Positions 44,736 to 55,396 of a stretch of 64,000 bases of DNA are shown here, piece after piece. Within the stretch, counting starts at the first letter, position 1. The number at the start of each line of letters is the position of its first letter. Position numbers and translations under genes: made by a program. The notes beneath the pieces were generated by a model. That model was not told the origin of the DNA. It saw only the letters and a list, made by a program, of their open reading frames with translations, and did not search any database. The DNA is from Ceratorhiza oryzae-sativae (lineage: Eukaryota > Basidiomycota > Agaricomycetes > Cantharellales > Ceratobasidiaceae), in assembly GCA_030998015.1 (NCBI GenBank), contig JARWMV010000056.1:1-64000 (forward strand), in the 5' to 3' direction.

Positions 44736-47452
44736 TGAAATGTGTTTTGCACATTTCATTACTCATTGTCATATTGTATGCACAAACAACACTTTCTATG
44801 GCAGGAAGCTGTGTCTTACACCAGTATGATTGCCAATAACATGCCTCACAAGATCCATGGTGAATGGTGTATTCCCCTAGTTGAAATGTTCAACAAACCA
44901 ATCGACATGTCCTATTTTCAAATTTTTGGCACTACTTGCCAGGTTCTTATACAATTGAAACCCCATTCAAAAATTGAGGCCAAAACACGTTGTGCCATCT
45001 TTACCAGCATTGATAGAAACTCTGGAGGCACTTGGTGCTACCTTGCTTGGCCCAATCAAGTGATTTGCACATCTCAAAACATTTATTTTCCCTGCCACCT
45101 CCCTGATCAAACATATTTTGATGCTCCAACCCCTAAAGCCATTTCTGGCAAACCAGATAGTCTCTCCAAAGACAAATGGGTTCATGTATTCACACCAAGT
45201 GAGGGGGAGATGGGAATGTTGGATGTCACATGTGGCTGCACATTGGGTCATGTGATTCATATCAGTGTATTTAGGCATTGTAGTAGAAAATTTTACAAGA
45301 GAGAGAGATTTCACCTAACCACCATGTAGCCTGCCCGCTACCTCAAGTTTAACAGGGAACTGGTCCCAACACTCTGAAACACAGGCATACATCCACTCAG
45401 CACAAAGACCTGTCCACTCAGGCTCAGGGGGAGTCTTCTATGCTGTTGCAACCTGCTGCTATGCCTTTAACACCTAGTCCATTGGTAAACACTAGCCCTA
45501 GTCATCCTGAACATTCCCATTGACCTGCTCCTGGTCCTTCTGCACCATCCAAGTCATCTGATCAACTAGTCCCTGGTGACAATTGTTGCATTACTTGTAC
45601 TCAGGCTTGCACTGGTGCTAAACCAATCAAACACATGTGCCTCAATGAAAAGTCCAAACTTGAACGCATACTATGGCTCCAAGCACTCAATGACTTGCAC
45701 AATCAAACTAGCTTGTTTATACACAACCCTGATGAAGTCTATCTAGTCGACTTGTTGTCCTTTGGCAATTCTCCCTATTGCTTGCAGCTACCTAGTCACA
45801 TACAGGCCTGCTTTCTTGCTCTCAACACTAGCTGCAATGACGAACTACCTTGCTACAACACCTGGGCTGCAAAACACTTATCTTCACTCTCTCAGCCCAA
45901 TCTAGTTGACTCTGACTTGCCTAAATGGTCTGATGCCTTGAAGTCCAATTGCTGCAAGGACTGGCTTGCCACTGTTGACACTGAATTCAATCAATTGAAG
46001 AAGAACAACATCTATAGAGAAATCGATTGTCTCAACGTACCTTGTGGTGCCCAAATACTCACATCTGGCCCAGTACTGAAAATTAAGTGTGATGCTGACA
46101 GCGAAGAAGTTCAACTCAAAGCTTGTCTAGTCATACACAGAAACCGACAGATTGCTGGTCTTACTTATAATGAAACTGTCTCAAACACTCCCGATCTTGT
46201 CTATATCTGCATTGTCTTCACTCTTGTTGCTCATGCTGACTTGGACTGCCACATGGTCAACGTTACCAGCACATACACTCATGCGCCGATGGATATTCCA
46301 CAATATGTCAAATTCCCAGAGGGATATGGGAAAGGTGGCCCAACTATTGTGCTCAGCAAAAACCTGTGGGGGTAATGGTGTGTAATTAGGCATAAGGAGG
46401 GGTAATGAAAACAGGGGTGTAGTAATGGTGTCATTATGCCAAATTACACTGGTGTAATGGATAATGACAGATAATTATGTGTCATTTCATGGAATTACAC
46501 CATTACTACACCCCCCTGTTTCATTACACCTCAAGTTTTTCCTGAGTGTTCGTCACTCAAGCACTCTACAGCTTGCATCAAGCTGGCTATCTCTGGGAAC
46601 TATTTCGCAACAGCAAAATCATTGCTATTGGCTATCGTCCATGTGCAAAGGATGTCTCTATCTTCACTCACACCAAGAACGGTGTTTTCTCCATCATTAT
46701 CTGCTATGTCGACAACTTTGTTATCTGCTGTACAGCTGGTCATATTGAATCTATCAAGCACAAGATCCTTAACCTATACGACTGTAAAGATCTAGGCAAA
46801 ACTTGTTTATTCCTAGGCATCACTGTCACTCGCAATTGTGCCTGATGCACTCTGTCACTTACTATGGAATCGTACATCAAATCCACTGTCAAACTCACCA
46901 ATCTTGACAAGGCTGCTCCTGCTGAAACACCTATGTCAAATACTACGCCTATTCTTGAACCTTCGACTGACCAGATTCATTATCTGTATATTACTCAACT
47001 CAGCTGCTTGTTCTGGGTTACTTGCTGCATTCGTCCCAACATCTTGTTCCCTGTCGGTGTTTTAGCTTGCCATGCTGGTGCCTTCGGAAATGTGCACATC
47101 AACGTCATGAAGCGTGTTCATTGCTACCTCGCTACTACTGCTAAACTTGGCATCACTTATGACGGCTATAAACCTTTCTACGAAGTCGCTTACTTGGATT
47201 CTGACTATGCCCAACAGCACCTTCAAAAGTTGATTTCTGTCTGCATTATTATTCTATCTGGTGCTGCTGTTGCTTGGCTATTGAAGTGTCAGTCCTCTGT
47301 CGCTCTTTCAACCATGGAGGCCGAAACGGTTGCTTGCTATCATACTGCGAAGGAGCTACTAGCTATACGACAATTTCTAGATGATATTGGTATTAAGTAC
47401 TCGTCTCCCATCACTTCACCCATTCTATGCGATAACCAAGCTGCTATTGACT
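44736..47452 (+). pseudogene. copia-1 integrase C-terminus, reverse transcriptase and RNase H start
   Basis: 44742-45329 carries the integrase C-terminal block (FLWQEAVSYTSMIANN, FQIFGTTCQVLIQL). 45860-46370 carries the start of the RVT_2 RT domain (KDWLATVDTEFNQLKKNN), with NVTSTYTHAPMD in place of the usual DVKTAFLHG-type motif. After a small insertion, 46531-46845 has ALYSLHQAGYLW and the active site YVDN in place of YVDD. 46864-47452 is RNase H up to LCDNQAAID, where the Harbinger element interrupts it. Both altered catalytic aspartates mean the RT is dead. Confidence 0.87.
46401..46530. mobile_element. MITE-like inverted repeat inside copia-1 RT
   Basis: The arms 46401-46432 and 46497-46530 are near-perfect reverse complements (GGGGTGTAGTAATGGTG/CACCATTACTACACCCC). 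The core is about 64 bp. It interrupts RT between LSKNL and ALYSLHQ. The outer edges are fuzzy, since G/T-rich sequence extends to about 46370. Confidence 0.65.
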
Positions 47453-47765
47453 GGATGACTTCCCGTAAGTGCTAAAGCTATTCTAAGCTAAGCTTTCCAG
47501 CACTAAAGATTGTCTATTGGCTGAATGACCATGGTTTGGACCGGGACCACAAAACCAATCTGGCAGGTACTGTTGGCAAATTTTTGAGCAATTTCTCTTA
47601 CATGTCATACGTGGCCTCACATCGTGATGACACTTTCTGTTTGTATGTTCGGGACGTACCACATGTTTCAGCGACGAAAATGTATATAAATTGAGTAGAA
47701 AATACATGATGGTTTCGGCATACCCCCTCGATTATACTGTACCACACTATTGCGTACTGCTTCAA

Positions 47766-48863
47766 ATGGCACCCAAGAAGTCTCAGAAAGCGCAAGGTAA
47801 AGCTCATGCTTGTTGTACTCCATCCCCATCACCACCCCTGAGTCTGCGGTTGGCTGCTCATTGTGGTCGACGCGCTGGTGCTGTGACGTACTCGCCTAGC
47901 AAGCTCCGATTGCTTTTGAGGCTTGTCCAGAAGCATCAACCGCGGACTGCAAGCAACTGGGCAGCTATCGAAGCAGAGTATAACGCTTTGGTACCCACCA
48001 GTTGCGAGCGTCGTGCTACAAACCTCCGAACGCGATTTGACAAGGTTGGTCAGCTTTTATTAAACACTCAGATACCATGCTCACCTAAATTGCTGTAGCT
48101 GGTTCATATGCCCAAACCAACTGGCAACCCAGAAGCGAATGAGCTGCATGAACAGGCTGTCGAAATTGATCAAGACCTGGAGGGAATGGAGTACACACAC
48201 ATGCTCAATGACTCATCACCTACACCAAGTGACCAGGGGACAATTCAATTGTCATCATCGGACTCTGAGCCAGAGATATTGGACCCACCTGCACTTCCAC
48301 CCTCTACGGCAGCCTCTGGTAAACGCAATGCACCCTCTTCTCCACCTTTTTGTGCTGTTGCTCGCAAGATCCATCCCAACTCGCAACCCGTCCAGGCTCG
48401 TAACTCACTTGATGCAGCCACTGCACATCTTGCCTTGATTCTTAGTCCTGCCACAGAGCAAGAGTTGATCAATTGCCAGCGAGAGGACGATATTGGGCAA
48501 CTTACCATTCTGTCTCTGAATGACACTATTTGGGACCTTCAAGCTGAGCTTTTGCAGGAGCGTCAGAGGAGCCACGCACTAGATAACCAGCTTCGGAACC
48601 AGGAGATGCAGCGCCAGATTGAGATTCAGGTGCAAGAGCAGATTCGTCAGCTTGCTTTGACTCGTGAATCAGGTGTTATACCTTATTGTAACCCAGCTCC
48701 ATGGCAAGAAGTCCCTCGGTTGTCATCTAGTGAGCCCCTCGATCCATCCTTCTGGCCTGACACTCCTCCTCAATGCACATCTGGCGAAGCTCACCCAAGC
48801 TGGAAGCCTGGACCACCTCCAGAGCGCTCGGATGCCTCAGGATCTGGGACTCGTCATTATTAG
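47766..48863 (+). CDS. SANT/Myb-like accessory protein of the Harbinger element (DUF6818-like), two exons
   Basis: Exon 1 is 47766-48044 and exon 2 is 48099-48863; the 54-bp intron ends CTGTAG and is in phase 0. The predicted protein has 347 residues. The N-terminal part has a basic stretch and a trihelix-like domain (LLRLVQKHQPRTASNWAAIE), and the splice restores the conserved FDKLVHMPKPTG end of this domain. The middle is acidic and serine-rich, followed by a glutamine-rich coiled coil (LQAELLQERQRSHALDNQ). Harbinger elements need such a protein to bring the transposase to the nucleus and DNA. The intron donor (GTTGGT) is unusual, so the exact junction is inferred from the family pattern. 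Confidence 0.75.
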
Positions 48864-49431
48864 GGCTTGCCATTGTGGATTTTCTGGAGTTCTACGTACA
48901 GATGGCCAATTACGTTGCAGTTGATATGGACTGTGGGTGTGTACCGTGGCATAGTTGGCTTTGAGGTATACATGAGAAAATCTGTACTTAGAGCTCATTT
49001 TTGTACATACCATGACATTTTGTTGTATACCAAAGCTGTCGTTTCTTGTATGACTTGAGAAACCATGCTGAATTGTGGTGGCAGAGCGAAGAACATTCTG
49101 GCACTCTGCGAAGTGCTGGGATCTACAGATCACTTGGGCTGTGCATGCTGAGTCAGGTGGAGCCTCTGATTTTTGCCTAAGTTCCACTTGCACCTTCCCC
49201 CCTCCCCTTACATGGATGATTCAAAGTTAGAGGCGCCGTTCAAGTAAGTTTCTTGGCTGCGTGTAAAGCACGATGAACTGAGATACTCAAAACGACAGAT
49301 GTATCTACACAATAAAATAAAGATTATTCGTTGTCTTCTAGGTAGAAGCGTCAGGTGCGATTGTGCGCACGAACATTTGATAACAAAACACGGTGAGCAT
49401 ATTCGCATATTGATGCACCAAGTGTGTCCTC
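48864..49431. other. Intergenic region of the Harbinger element
   Basis: It lies between the convergent stop codons of the SANT-like gene and the transposase. No gene or repeat is seen; it presumably holds both 3' untranslated ends. Confidence 0.5.
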
Positions 49432-50747
49432 TCAAGGCATATAAACTGACCGAATTTCATTGATTCCGATGCAGCGTGTTCGCAGATTGTGGAGTTGGAC
49501 ACACACCTCCAGCAGCACTTGGCGTCCCTCTGGATTGTTGATGTCTAGAGGTAACCGAAGTCGAGCAAACACCCCCTGCAAGGAGCGCATTCCCCATTCA
49601 GCAGCCTGGCGTGCCTGCGTCAGGTTGTTGCTCTCTTGGATTACTCTCCTGCGTTCGTGGCGATTAGAAGGAAGCCAGCTCCCCTTCTTGAGTGGGGTGC
49701 GTATTTTTCCCTCAAGTACCACCGAGTTGTTACGGAATGCGGTGTCAGCGACCAGGAAAAATCCTTCAGGTGTGTCGTTAACCAGCTTCAAGTACACATC
49801 CCAAGCAATTCGAGCGTCATGCCAACTACCTGGTGCGTTGAGTTTGCATGCAATTACACAGCCTACGCAATATCGTTAGGTGAGTTTGATCCACCGCTTG
49901 AATTACTCGTATGCTTACCATCAGGCGCAAAAACAAATATGTTGCTCACCCGGTGTGAGTGCAACCAGCCGTTGTACGTTGCCTCTTCTTCTTGCGGATC
50001 CGAACTTGTTCCGACTGGCAGGTTGAGGCCATCCATGAACCCAAATGCTCCACAAATTGAGGGGTGTCGACGCTGGATCAGCTCTGAGAACTCGCCCATC
50101 TGGTCTGGAGTAGGCCAAGCGACTCGGCTCTCAGAGGTGTTTCGAAGGATGTGTAGAAGGATTCGCAGGGCAAACGAGAGGTACCGGGATAAAACCGAAG
50201 GCACCAGTGCAAAGGTCTGTCCCAAGGCAGCCTCGCTTTCGGTTGAAGTTAACCAATACAATGCCAGACCCAGCGCACCGTCAGCTCGAAGCGATCGCCT
50301 GCGAAGCCGAGGTCGCCCCTGCTCGCCCACATCCCCTCGGACAATGGTATGCGTGTTCCATAGTTCCTCAAATCCCTTTCCGAGTATGTATTTGAACGTT
50401 TTGACATCTAATCCCATTGTTGCTAGGTACGCCCGATCGTCGTGGCTGCGGCGCACCTGTTGCCATGGCGTGTCAAGTCGAGGATTCGACAGTAGATGGG
50501 AGCGGAGTAGGTGGCGGTATCGAGCACGGCGCTCTAGAACCTTGGAGACCTTGGCTAGGCGAGCGAGCAGAACAAGTGCGGCCAGCTTTTTGAATCTGAG
50601 TCGGGCAGTCTGTTTGTTTTTACAAAATAAAAGCGAATATACAGCATGTTTGCGATTTGTCTGCATTTTCGAGCGATACATGGTGGAAGAGAAGGATGTA
50701 CAGATTGAACACGAAAGTACACGAAAGTACACGAAAGTACACGTCAT
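49432..50747 (-). CDS. PIF/Harbinger transposase (DDE_Tnp_4), two exons
   Basis: Exon 1 is 50747-49919 and exon 2 is 49862-49432. The 56-bp intron has a GTAAGC donor, a CTAAC branch site and a GCGTAG acceptor. The total is about 419 residues; the true start may be one of the later methionines. The catalytic residues are the first aspartate in GFMDGLNLP, the second in LVADTAFRN and the glutamate in AEWGMRSLQG, with the family block YNGWLHSHRVSN between. The splice joins FAPDG to CVIACKLNAPGSWHDAR. There are no internal stops, so the gene may still be functional. Confidence 0.88.
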
Positions 50748-50835
50748 TCGATATGACGTATTGCCGCAGGGTTCCTGTCTTTAGCAGCGGAAAGTTTAGC
50801 TTAGCTTTAGCTTTAGCGCTTACGGGAAGTCATCC

Positions 50836-50872
50836 ACTCTGCGCATAACCCTACGAACAAGATGCGTACCAA
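50836..50872 (+). pseudogene. copia-1 RNase H, middle piece
   Basis: A 37-bp remnant encoding SAHNPTNKMRT between two DNA transposons. Its frame joins LCDNQAAID on the left and KHIDTPHNF on the right when single duplications ACT and CAA are kept. Confidence 0.85.
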
Positions 50873-51099
50873 CACCACAGTTCACTCGATTTTTTCCTGG
50901 CGCTGTCCAGGCGGGATGGGGCGGGACAGGACGGGGCGGGGCGGGACAGAGCGGGATGGCGCAGGGACGCGTCTGGGATAATGCTCGAGGGACAGGGTGG
51001 GACAGGTTCAGGAAATTCGGCATCCCGCGCTGTCCTTCCCTGTCCCGCGATATCCTTCCTTATCTAGCCGTATCATGTAATCTAAAATAATTACTATTA

Positions 51100-52412
51100 T
51101 TCGTTTATAGTCAGTACATGGCCAGAACGATAAGTCTCCACCCAAGCCAGTCGTGGCGGTAGCCAATCCCTCGTTTTTCAGTCTCGAGAACTGGTTCGGC
51201 GCCGTGAAAAACAACAAGATGGTAGGTCAACACGCGGTCACATAAAGAACAGGCGCATGAACTCACTTCTTGCTTGGTTTCTCCCCCATCACCATACACA
51301 AACCAAAGTGGCTCCCCAATCGAGGCCTGAGACGACTGCGCGTCAATCCCAGTCCAAATCAAAGCCGACTAAGAATCACTCGTACTTACGGCCCAAGCTT
51401 GGTGGTTCGAATATGCGCAAACTGTGGGTTCAGGCCTCCAGTCACAAAGTAGCTGAAGGTCAGCAATCAAATCAGAATATATGCATATTATTTGCTCACC
51501 AGTTCTCTAAATTCCGTGGCAAGGGACAGGCTAAAGGGAGTTCGAGCGACAAAGACAAGTCTGGATGCGAAGGCGAGGGAAACAAAATTGCTGGAGAGGA
51601 TGAAAAAGGTGACGATGGTGACAATCGTGATTCGAGCAGGGGCGGGAACAATCAGGACCTAGACATTGGTGAGGAAGATGAGCTGCAATATTATGGTGAG
51701 AGAAAGCGTGCACTTTGTGTCATTATTCTAGACCAAAATGACAGCCCTGTTCCTATGGAACAGATTGCAGTAGTGTTGAAACGCCCTTGCCTTTCTGCCG
51801 AGCGCAGAAAAGATTCCGCCACCCAAGACCCCCAAAAAGCGTCAGACCATTGAAGACGAGAGTGACGAAGGAGAGCTTACCCAATCTGTTAAGGCCCCAA
51901 AACACCAGCGACGTATCAAGAGCGATGTCGATTTCCAGAAGAAGTCTGAGCCGAGTGTCCAACGCGAGTTCCTGGATAGCCTGAGTGATGAACAGATATT
52001 CGCACACTTCAAGGCTCTTACCTGGGTTGAGCACAAGAAGTACACTACACAAAAAGAGACAAATACATTCGAGGATAGTGTTGGAAGGCACAAGCGCCAG
52101 ATGTTAATGAACACACAAGCAAATGCCGTAAGTAATAGGTTGCTTATTTCAGCGCATATAGCTCACCTTTTGCAGCTTTTTACAAAGCGGTGCAGTGCTT
52201 GCAAGGGAACGCCTGTTGAAGGCAAGGATTTCAACCCTGCGTTTGCCAAATCCATGCAATATGTTAATCCAAGTAGTAAAAGGCATATCATTCGGATCGA
52301 GCCACAATGGATTGCCGAAGGAGTAACCAGTCATGGAGGCACAGGTACAGGTTGTCGTGAACTAGAGCAAGACAAGCCACTAGCATATTCCATTTCCGCA
52401 TTGTCTGTTTGA
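51100..52412 (+). CDS. Unknown spliced gene inside the 50873-53145 element
   Basis: Several protein-like segments are separated by apparent introns. An N-terminal part (PVVAVANPSFFSLENWFGAV) is followed by a GTAGGT donor. Then come a basic region, a very acidic stretch (EGNKIAGEDEKGDDGDN, DIGEEDELQYYGERKR), a lysine-rich part (PPKTPKKRQTIEDESDEGE), a helical part (REFLDSLSDEQIFAHFKAL) and, after a 48-bp intron (52128-52175; GTAAGT donor, TTGCAG acceptor), a CX2C segment (RCSACKGTPVEG). The exact exon limits are not resolved. It could be the element's own transposition protein or a captured host gene. Confidence 0.5.
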
Positions 52413-52813
52413 TTAGGAATTTCAAGTGGAGTGGGAGAGAGCCGGGGGCGAGGGAGAGAACCAAGCGAGGGAGGAGCGAAGCGCCGAGGAGAGCCACGTG
52501 AGCCACACGAGCCATGCACAGAGCCAGGGCCGAAACGAGAAGGACCAGCATTATTAGCCACCAGCGCGCTCTCGCTGCTGTCGATCGCAGGATGTATTTC
52601 TCCATAAATGTTCAAGTGTTTTGCAATGGTGGCGGGCAGGAAGTCCTTCTCGAGTTTGCAGCAGTTGCAGTCGCACGGCTTTCGATCGAGACCCAGGAGT
52701 GTGTTAACGCTAATTTTCCGCTGTGAAATAGTTAGCGACCGGTCTCTTTACGTCCTCATACCCACTCGTTTCGCTTCCGCCACCGCCAGTTGCATCGTCT
52801 CGTCGTCGTCCAT
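52331..52813 (-). CDS. Small unknown protein of the same element, two exons, 145 residues
   Basis: Exon 1 is 52813-52766 (MDDDETMQLAVAEAKR) and exon 2 is 52720-52331; the 45-bp intron has a GTGGGT donor and CACAG acceptor in phase 0. The protein has an acidic N-terminus and a cysteine-rich motif (CDCNCCKLEKDFLPATIAKHL) that might bind zinc, then a serine/proline/arginine-rich tail. It converges with, and slightly overlaps, the plus-strand gene. No family is recognised. Confidence 0.5.
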
Positions 52814-53145
52814 GTTTGGTAAAATGATGTATTCGGTCTATGTAATCGGTACAATAATTACAGGTAAATTTTTACGCGTTTTCCGAGCGACTGTGGAGTC
52901 TGTCGTGGTCGTGGTCGTGGTCAAGAGCAGGTTATGCGTCGGCGACGAGTTGCCTTAGCAGGATTGGCGGCCAATTGGCAATTCCGTCGATCCTCCTATA
53001 CGATGTCCTATGACGGACATCCACGCGCTTTCCCGCCAGGTCCTGTGGCTGCCCACCTCTGTCCCACCCTGTCCCGTCCCGTCCCGTCCTGTCCCGCCCC
53101 ATCCCGCCTGGACAGCGCCGGGAAAAAATCGAGTGAACTGTGGTG

Positions 53146-53425
53146 CAAGCACATCGACACACCGCACAACTTCGTCCGAGACGAAATCCACAAACAGACG
53201 ATCACGGTGTCGTTCATTCCATCGAAGGAAAACCTCGCCGACGCCCTTAAGAAGCCTTTGAACTATAATCAACATTGGTATCTTACCAATTCGTTCCTGG
53301 GTATCCACGAACCTCGCCACGCTAATGCGCTAGGCAAATCTTTTCCTCATGCGCTTTTAGCGCAAGACCTCGAGTCCTCGGCCAAGTCTCTCGAAGACTT
53401 ACTGCTCGGTTGGGGGGAGTATTGA
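53146..53425 (+). pseudogene. copia-1 RNase H C-terminus
   Basis: The frame encodes the typical copia RNase H end (KHIDTPHNFVRDEIHKQ, VSFIPSKENLADALKKPL) and about 45 further residues. The TGA stop lies within the first bases of the 3' LTR. The purine tract GGGGGGAG (53412-53419) precedes the LTR. Confidence 0.9.
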
Positions 53426-53699
53426 ACGAGCTCCGTGCTCATATCGATGTTATATCGATGTTGTTCCTTTTCTCTCCGTCTGTCGTCCGATATTCATGTA
53501 TTAACTCCATATGTAAATACACTAGCTAGATACACCCGTTTATTCTCCGTTGTCTCGTATATATAAATGAATGAACTTGTCGCCTAAATTCATAAGCGAC
53601 TTTTACCTGTTTACTTGTGTGCCTTATTCCTCGAGCTTAATCGCTTTTTACACTTCGCTAAGTACACTCGAAGCGTATCCTACTTCGTTCGCTTCAATA
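53420..53699 (+). repeat. copia-1 3' LTR, 280 bp
   Basis: The same length and ends as the LTR at 15472-15751, with three transversions between them (G/T, C/A, A/C). The duplication TTAGG follows directly. Confidence 0.92.
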
Positions 53700-54199
53700 T
53701 TAGGCGACCGAACTCACATCGGTCAGGCCTGCTCTGCTCCTTCTCGACCACACCATCCGCGTTGGACTTGCCCCGAGTATCAGACTCGCAGCTGCAGGGT
53801 GGTCGAACTGGGTCGCAACCCATCGTTGGATCGCCCTCGACAACGAGGTCCTTGTGGCTAGCCAGGCGAACGGTCAGTCATACCCACAAGGGCGCAACGC
53901 CGGTCTGGGCTTACCTCGATTGTGCGGCACCAGGCGGAGCTCGCCGAGGTCCATCACTTTTGCCCACAGTGACCTGGCGCAAGCGGTGGCCAAGGGCGAC
54001 ACTCGCGTTGGGGTCCGGAGGAGAGGTGGAGGTTAAACCTAGGCTGGCACCCAATGGCCCTATCCCACTGAGCAAGTCCGACGCGTCCGAAGAGATCCTT
54101 GGGTTGTTCGAGCCGATCGATTCGACCGCCGAGGGCTGATTGCTGCTGCCAGGCACAGCGCGAGAACGAGGGGGAGTGGGGGCACTGCTGCTGGTGCAC
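53700..54199 (-). pseudogene. Host gene interrupted by copia-1, exons upstream of the insertion
   Basis: A minus-strand exon 53857-53700 reads on in frame, through the restored TTAGG site, into the C-terminal exon at 15471-15135. A 57-bp intron (53858-53914; GTAAGC donor, TGACTGAC branch region, CTAG acceptor) connects it in frame to an upstream exon ending at 53915 (PRRAPPGAAQS). The upstream part is serine/proline/alanine-rich, and its start is not clear because two frames are open. The product is unknown. The insertion separates the last about 110 codons and should disable or truncate the protein. Confidence 0.6.
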
Positions 54200-54284
54200 G
54201 ACTCTTGGTACAGGAGCAGTCAGTCGTCCTCCGCGCTGCTGACCCCATATTAGTTACCAAAGGCGTAACATCCAACACCACAAC

Positions 54285-55396
54285 CTACCTCCGCTGCTCA
54301 CTCACAGTCGCTGAACCCCACCTCGGTATCTCACTCTCGGCGAGACTCTTGGCCGATCCTTCACGCATGACACCCGCTTGACCACCGGGGACACCCGTCC
54401 TGTTGAGGGCAACGCCCCTGCTGCCACTTGGCCGAGGTGGATCGGCTCGAGCTTCGGTAGACTGTGTCAACGGCCCGACTATGGCCTCGCCCCGCTCCGA
54501 CACAGACGACTCGCTTCACCAACGGATCAATCTCTGCGAACAGACTGCCCTACCGGGATCGACGTACATTTCCGAGCCAGTACCACCAATACGGCCCTTG
54601 GAGACCGCTATGCCAATGTCGCTCCTTGCCGACAAGCTGGACGGACGAAGCCCGCTGGAACGCCATTCTGGGTCGGGGACTGCGATCGAGCCCTGCTTGG
54701 AAGAGGCTGGGGCGCCTATCTTGGAGCGGAGAATCTCAAGGAGTGTTACTTGGCCAATCCCACCGGTTGACCCAACATTCTCCAAGACACACCTCGCTAA
54801 CCATATCCTCGCAACACTTCGGCATTGGAACCTCCTTTTCCGTTCTACCCACCTCCTGGACCATGGACGTGGGCTCCATTCCCAACTCCATCGCCAGCGA
54901 GATGTGCTTCGTAAACGCATCCATCAGCTCTTGCCCGGGAATCCCTTTAACTGTCCATCCTACTCACCTTGACCGCCTGGAAGATCATCCCAGGTTTCTG
55001 ACTGTTGTCTTTTGCCTTGGCGCCCTCGCCAATGAGGACCCGAATGATGCTCGTCAACGAGGGTTGCGATGTTGCTGGTGGAGTAGGATATCTTGAAACG
55101 GCCCAACGGGATGCACGATGCTGGAATCGCAACTTTGAATGGCTGTTCATTTTGGATGTTTTTCTGTTATTTGTTTGACTGTATAGACGGAGGGAAGAAA
55201 CAAAACCAACAGGGGCTATTGCCGAGACGCATTCAATGTAGTCGTTGGACCAAGCACCGGCGGCTCGCGACTTGACGATCACCATGGACCCGGAATGACT
55301 GGGACGCTTCAAATGGCTCGAATAAAACCCGGCAATCGCATGTATTAGGGGCCACATGTATTTAGTTAATAATATGCCAGGCGAGTCGCCGATCAA
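54285..55396 (-). other. Possible further upstream exons of the interrupted host gene
   Basis: The minus strand shows gene-like segments with consensus splice donors: SLTSIIRVLIGEGAKAKDN...MIFQAVK followed by GTGAGT (54972), then LMDAFTKHISLAMELGMEP (about 54850-54925), then a GTTAGC donor, and ALNRTGVPGGQAG...RWGSAT followed by GTGAGT (about 54312). Codon use is GC-rich like the exons at 53700-54199. I cannot fix the exon borders, and these segments might belong to a separate gene. Confidence 0.4.

Larger units (their letters stand above)
47453..50835. mobile_element. PIF/Harbinger element, 3.4 kb, inserted in copia-1 RNase H
   Basis: The terminal inverted repeats start GGATGACTTCCCGTAAG and extend about 47 bp with few mismatches. 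The 3-bp duplication ACT lies at 47450-47452 and 50836-50838. Removing the element with one ACT restores RNase H in frame (GCT ATT GAC TCT GCG CAT). It carries two genes facing each other, a SANT-like accessory gene and a DDE transposase, as is usual for Harbinger elements. ACT differs from the TWA target common in this superfamily. Confidence 0.88.
50873..53145. mobile_element. DNA element with about 77-bp terminal inverted repeats, inserted in copia-1 RNase H
   Basis: Both ends read CACCACAGTTCACTCG inward, then a GGCGGGATGGGGCGGGACAGG stretch. One mismatch occurs in the first 60 bp. Subterminal GGGAC repeats follow. The 3-bp duplication CAA (50870-50872 and 53146-53148) is confirmed by restoration of the RNase H frame (ATG CGT ACC AAG CAC). 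A start with CAC and a 3-bp duplication recall CACTA elements, but I find no known transposase. Two spliced genes of unknown function are inside. Confidence 0.8.
15472..53699 (+). mobile_element. copia-1: Ty1/copia element expanded to 38 kb by nested insertions and an inversion
   Basis: The LTRs at 15472-15751 and 53420-53699 are both 280 bp, differ at three positions, and have perfect 7-bp inverted termini (TATTGAA/TTCAATA). The identical 5-bp duplication TTAGG flanks them at 15467-15471 and 53700-53704. The coding parts, in polyprotein order, are gag part 1 (15756-16859, plus); gag part 2, protease and integrase start (30818-29425, minus); integrase C-terminus and RT (44736-46845, plus); RNase H (46864-47452, 50836-50872 and 53146-53424, plus). 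Gag part 1 to gag part 2, and the three RNase H pieces, join in frame when single copies of the local target duplications are kept. The RT active site and several codons are mutated, so it is dead. Confidence 0.82.

Noticed and set aside
50820..53162. Glycine/arginine-rich frames over the GGGACAGG stretches
   Set aside because: They are translations of the simple subterminal repeats of the 50873-53145 element and have no gene-like features.
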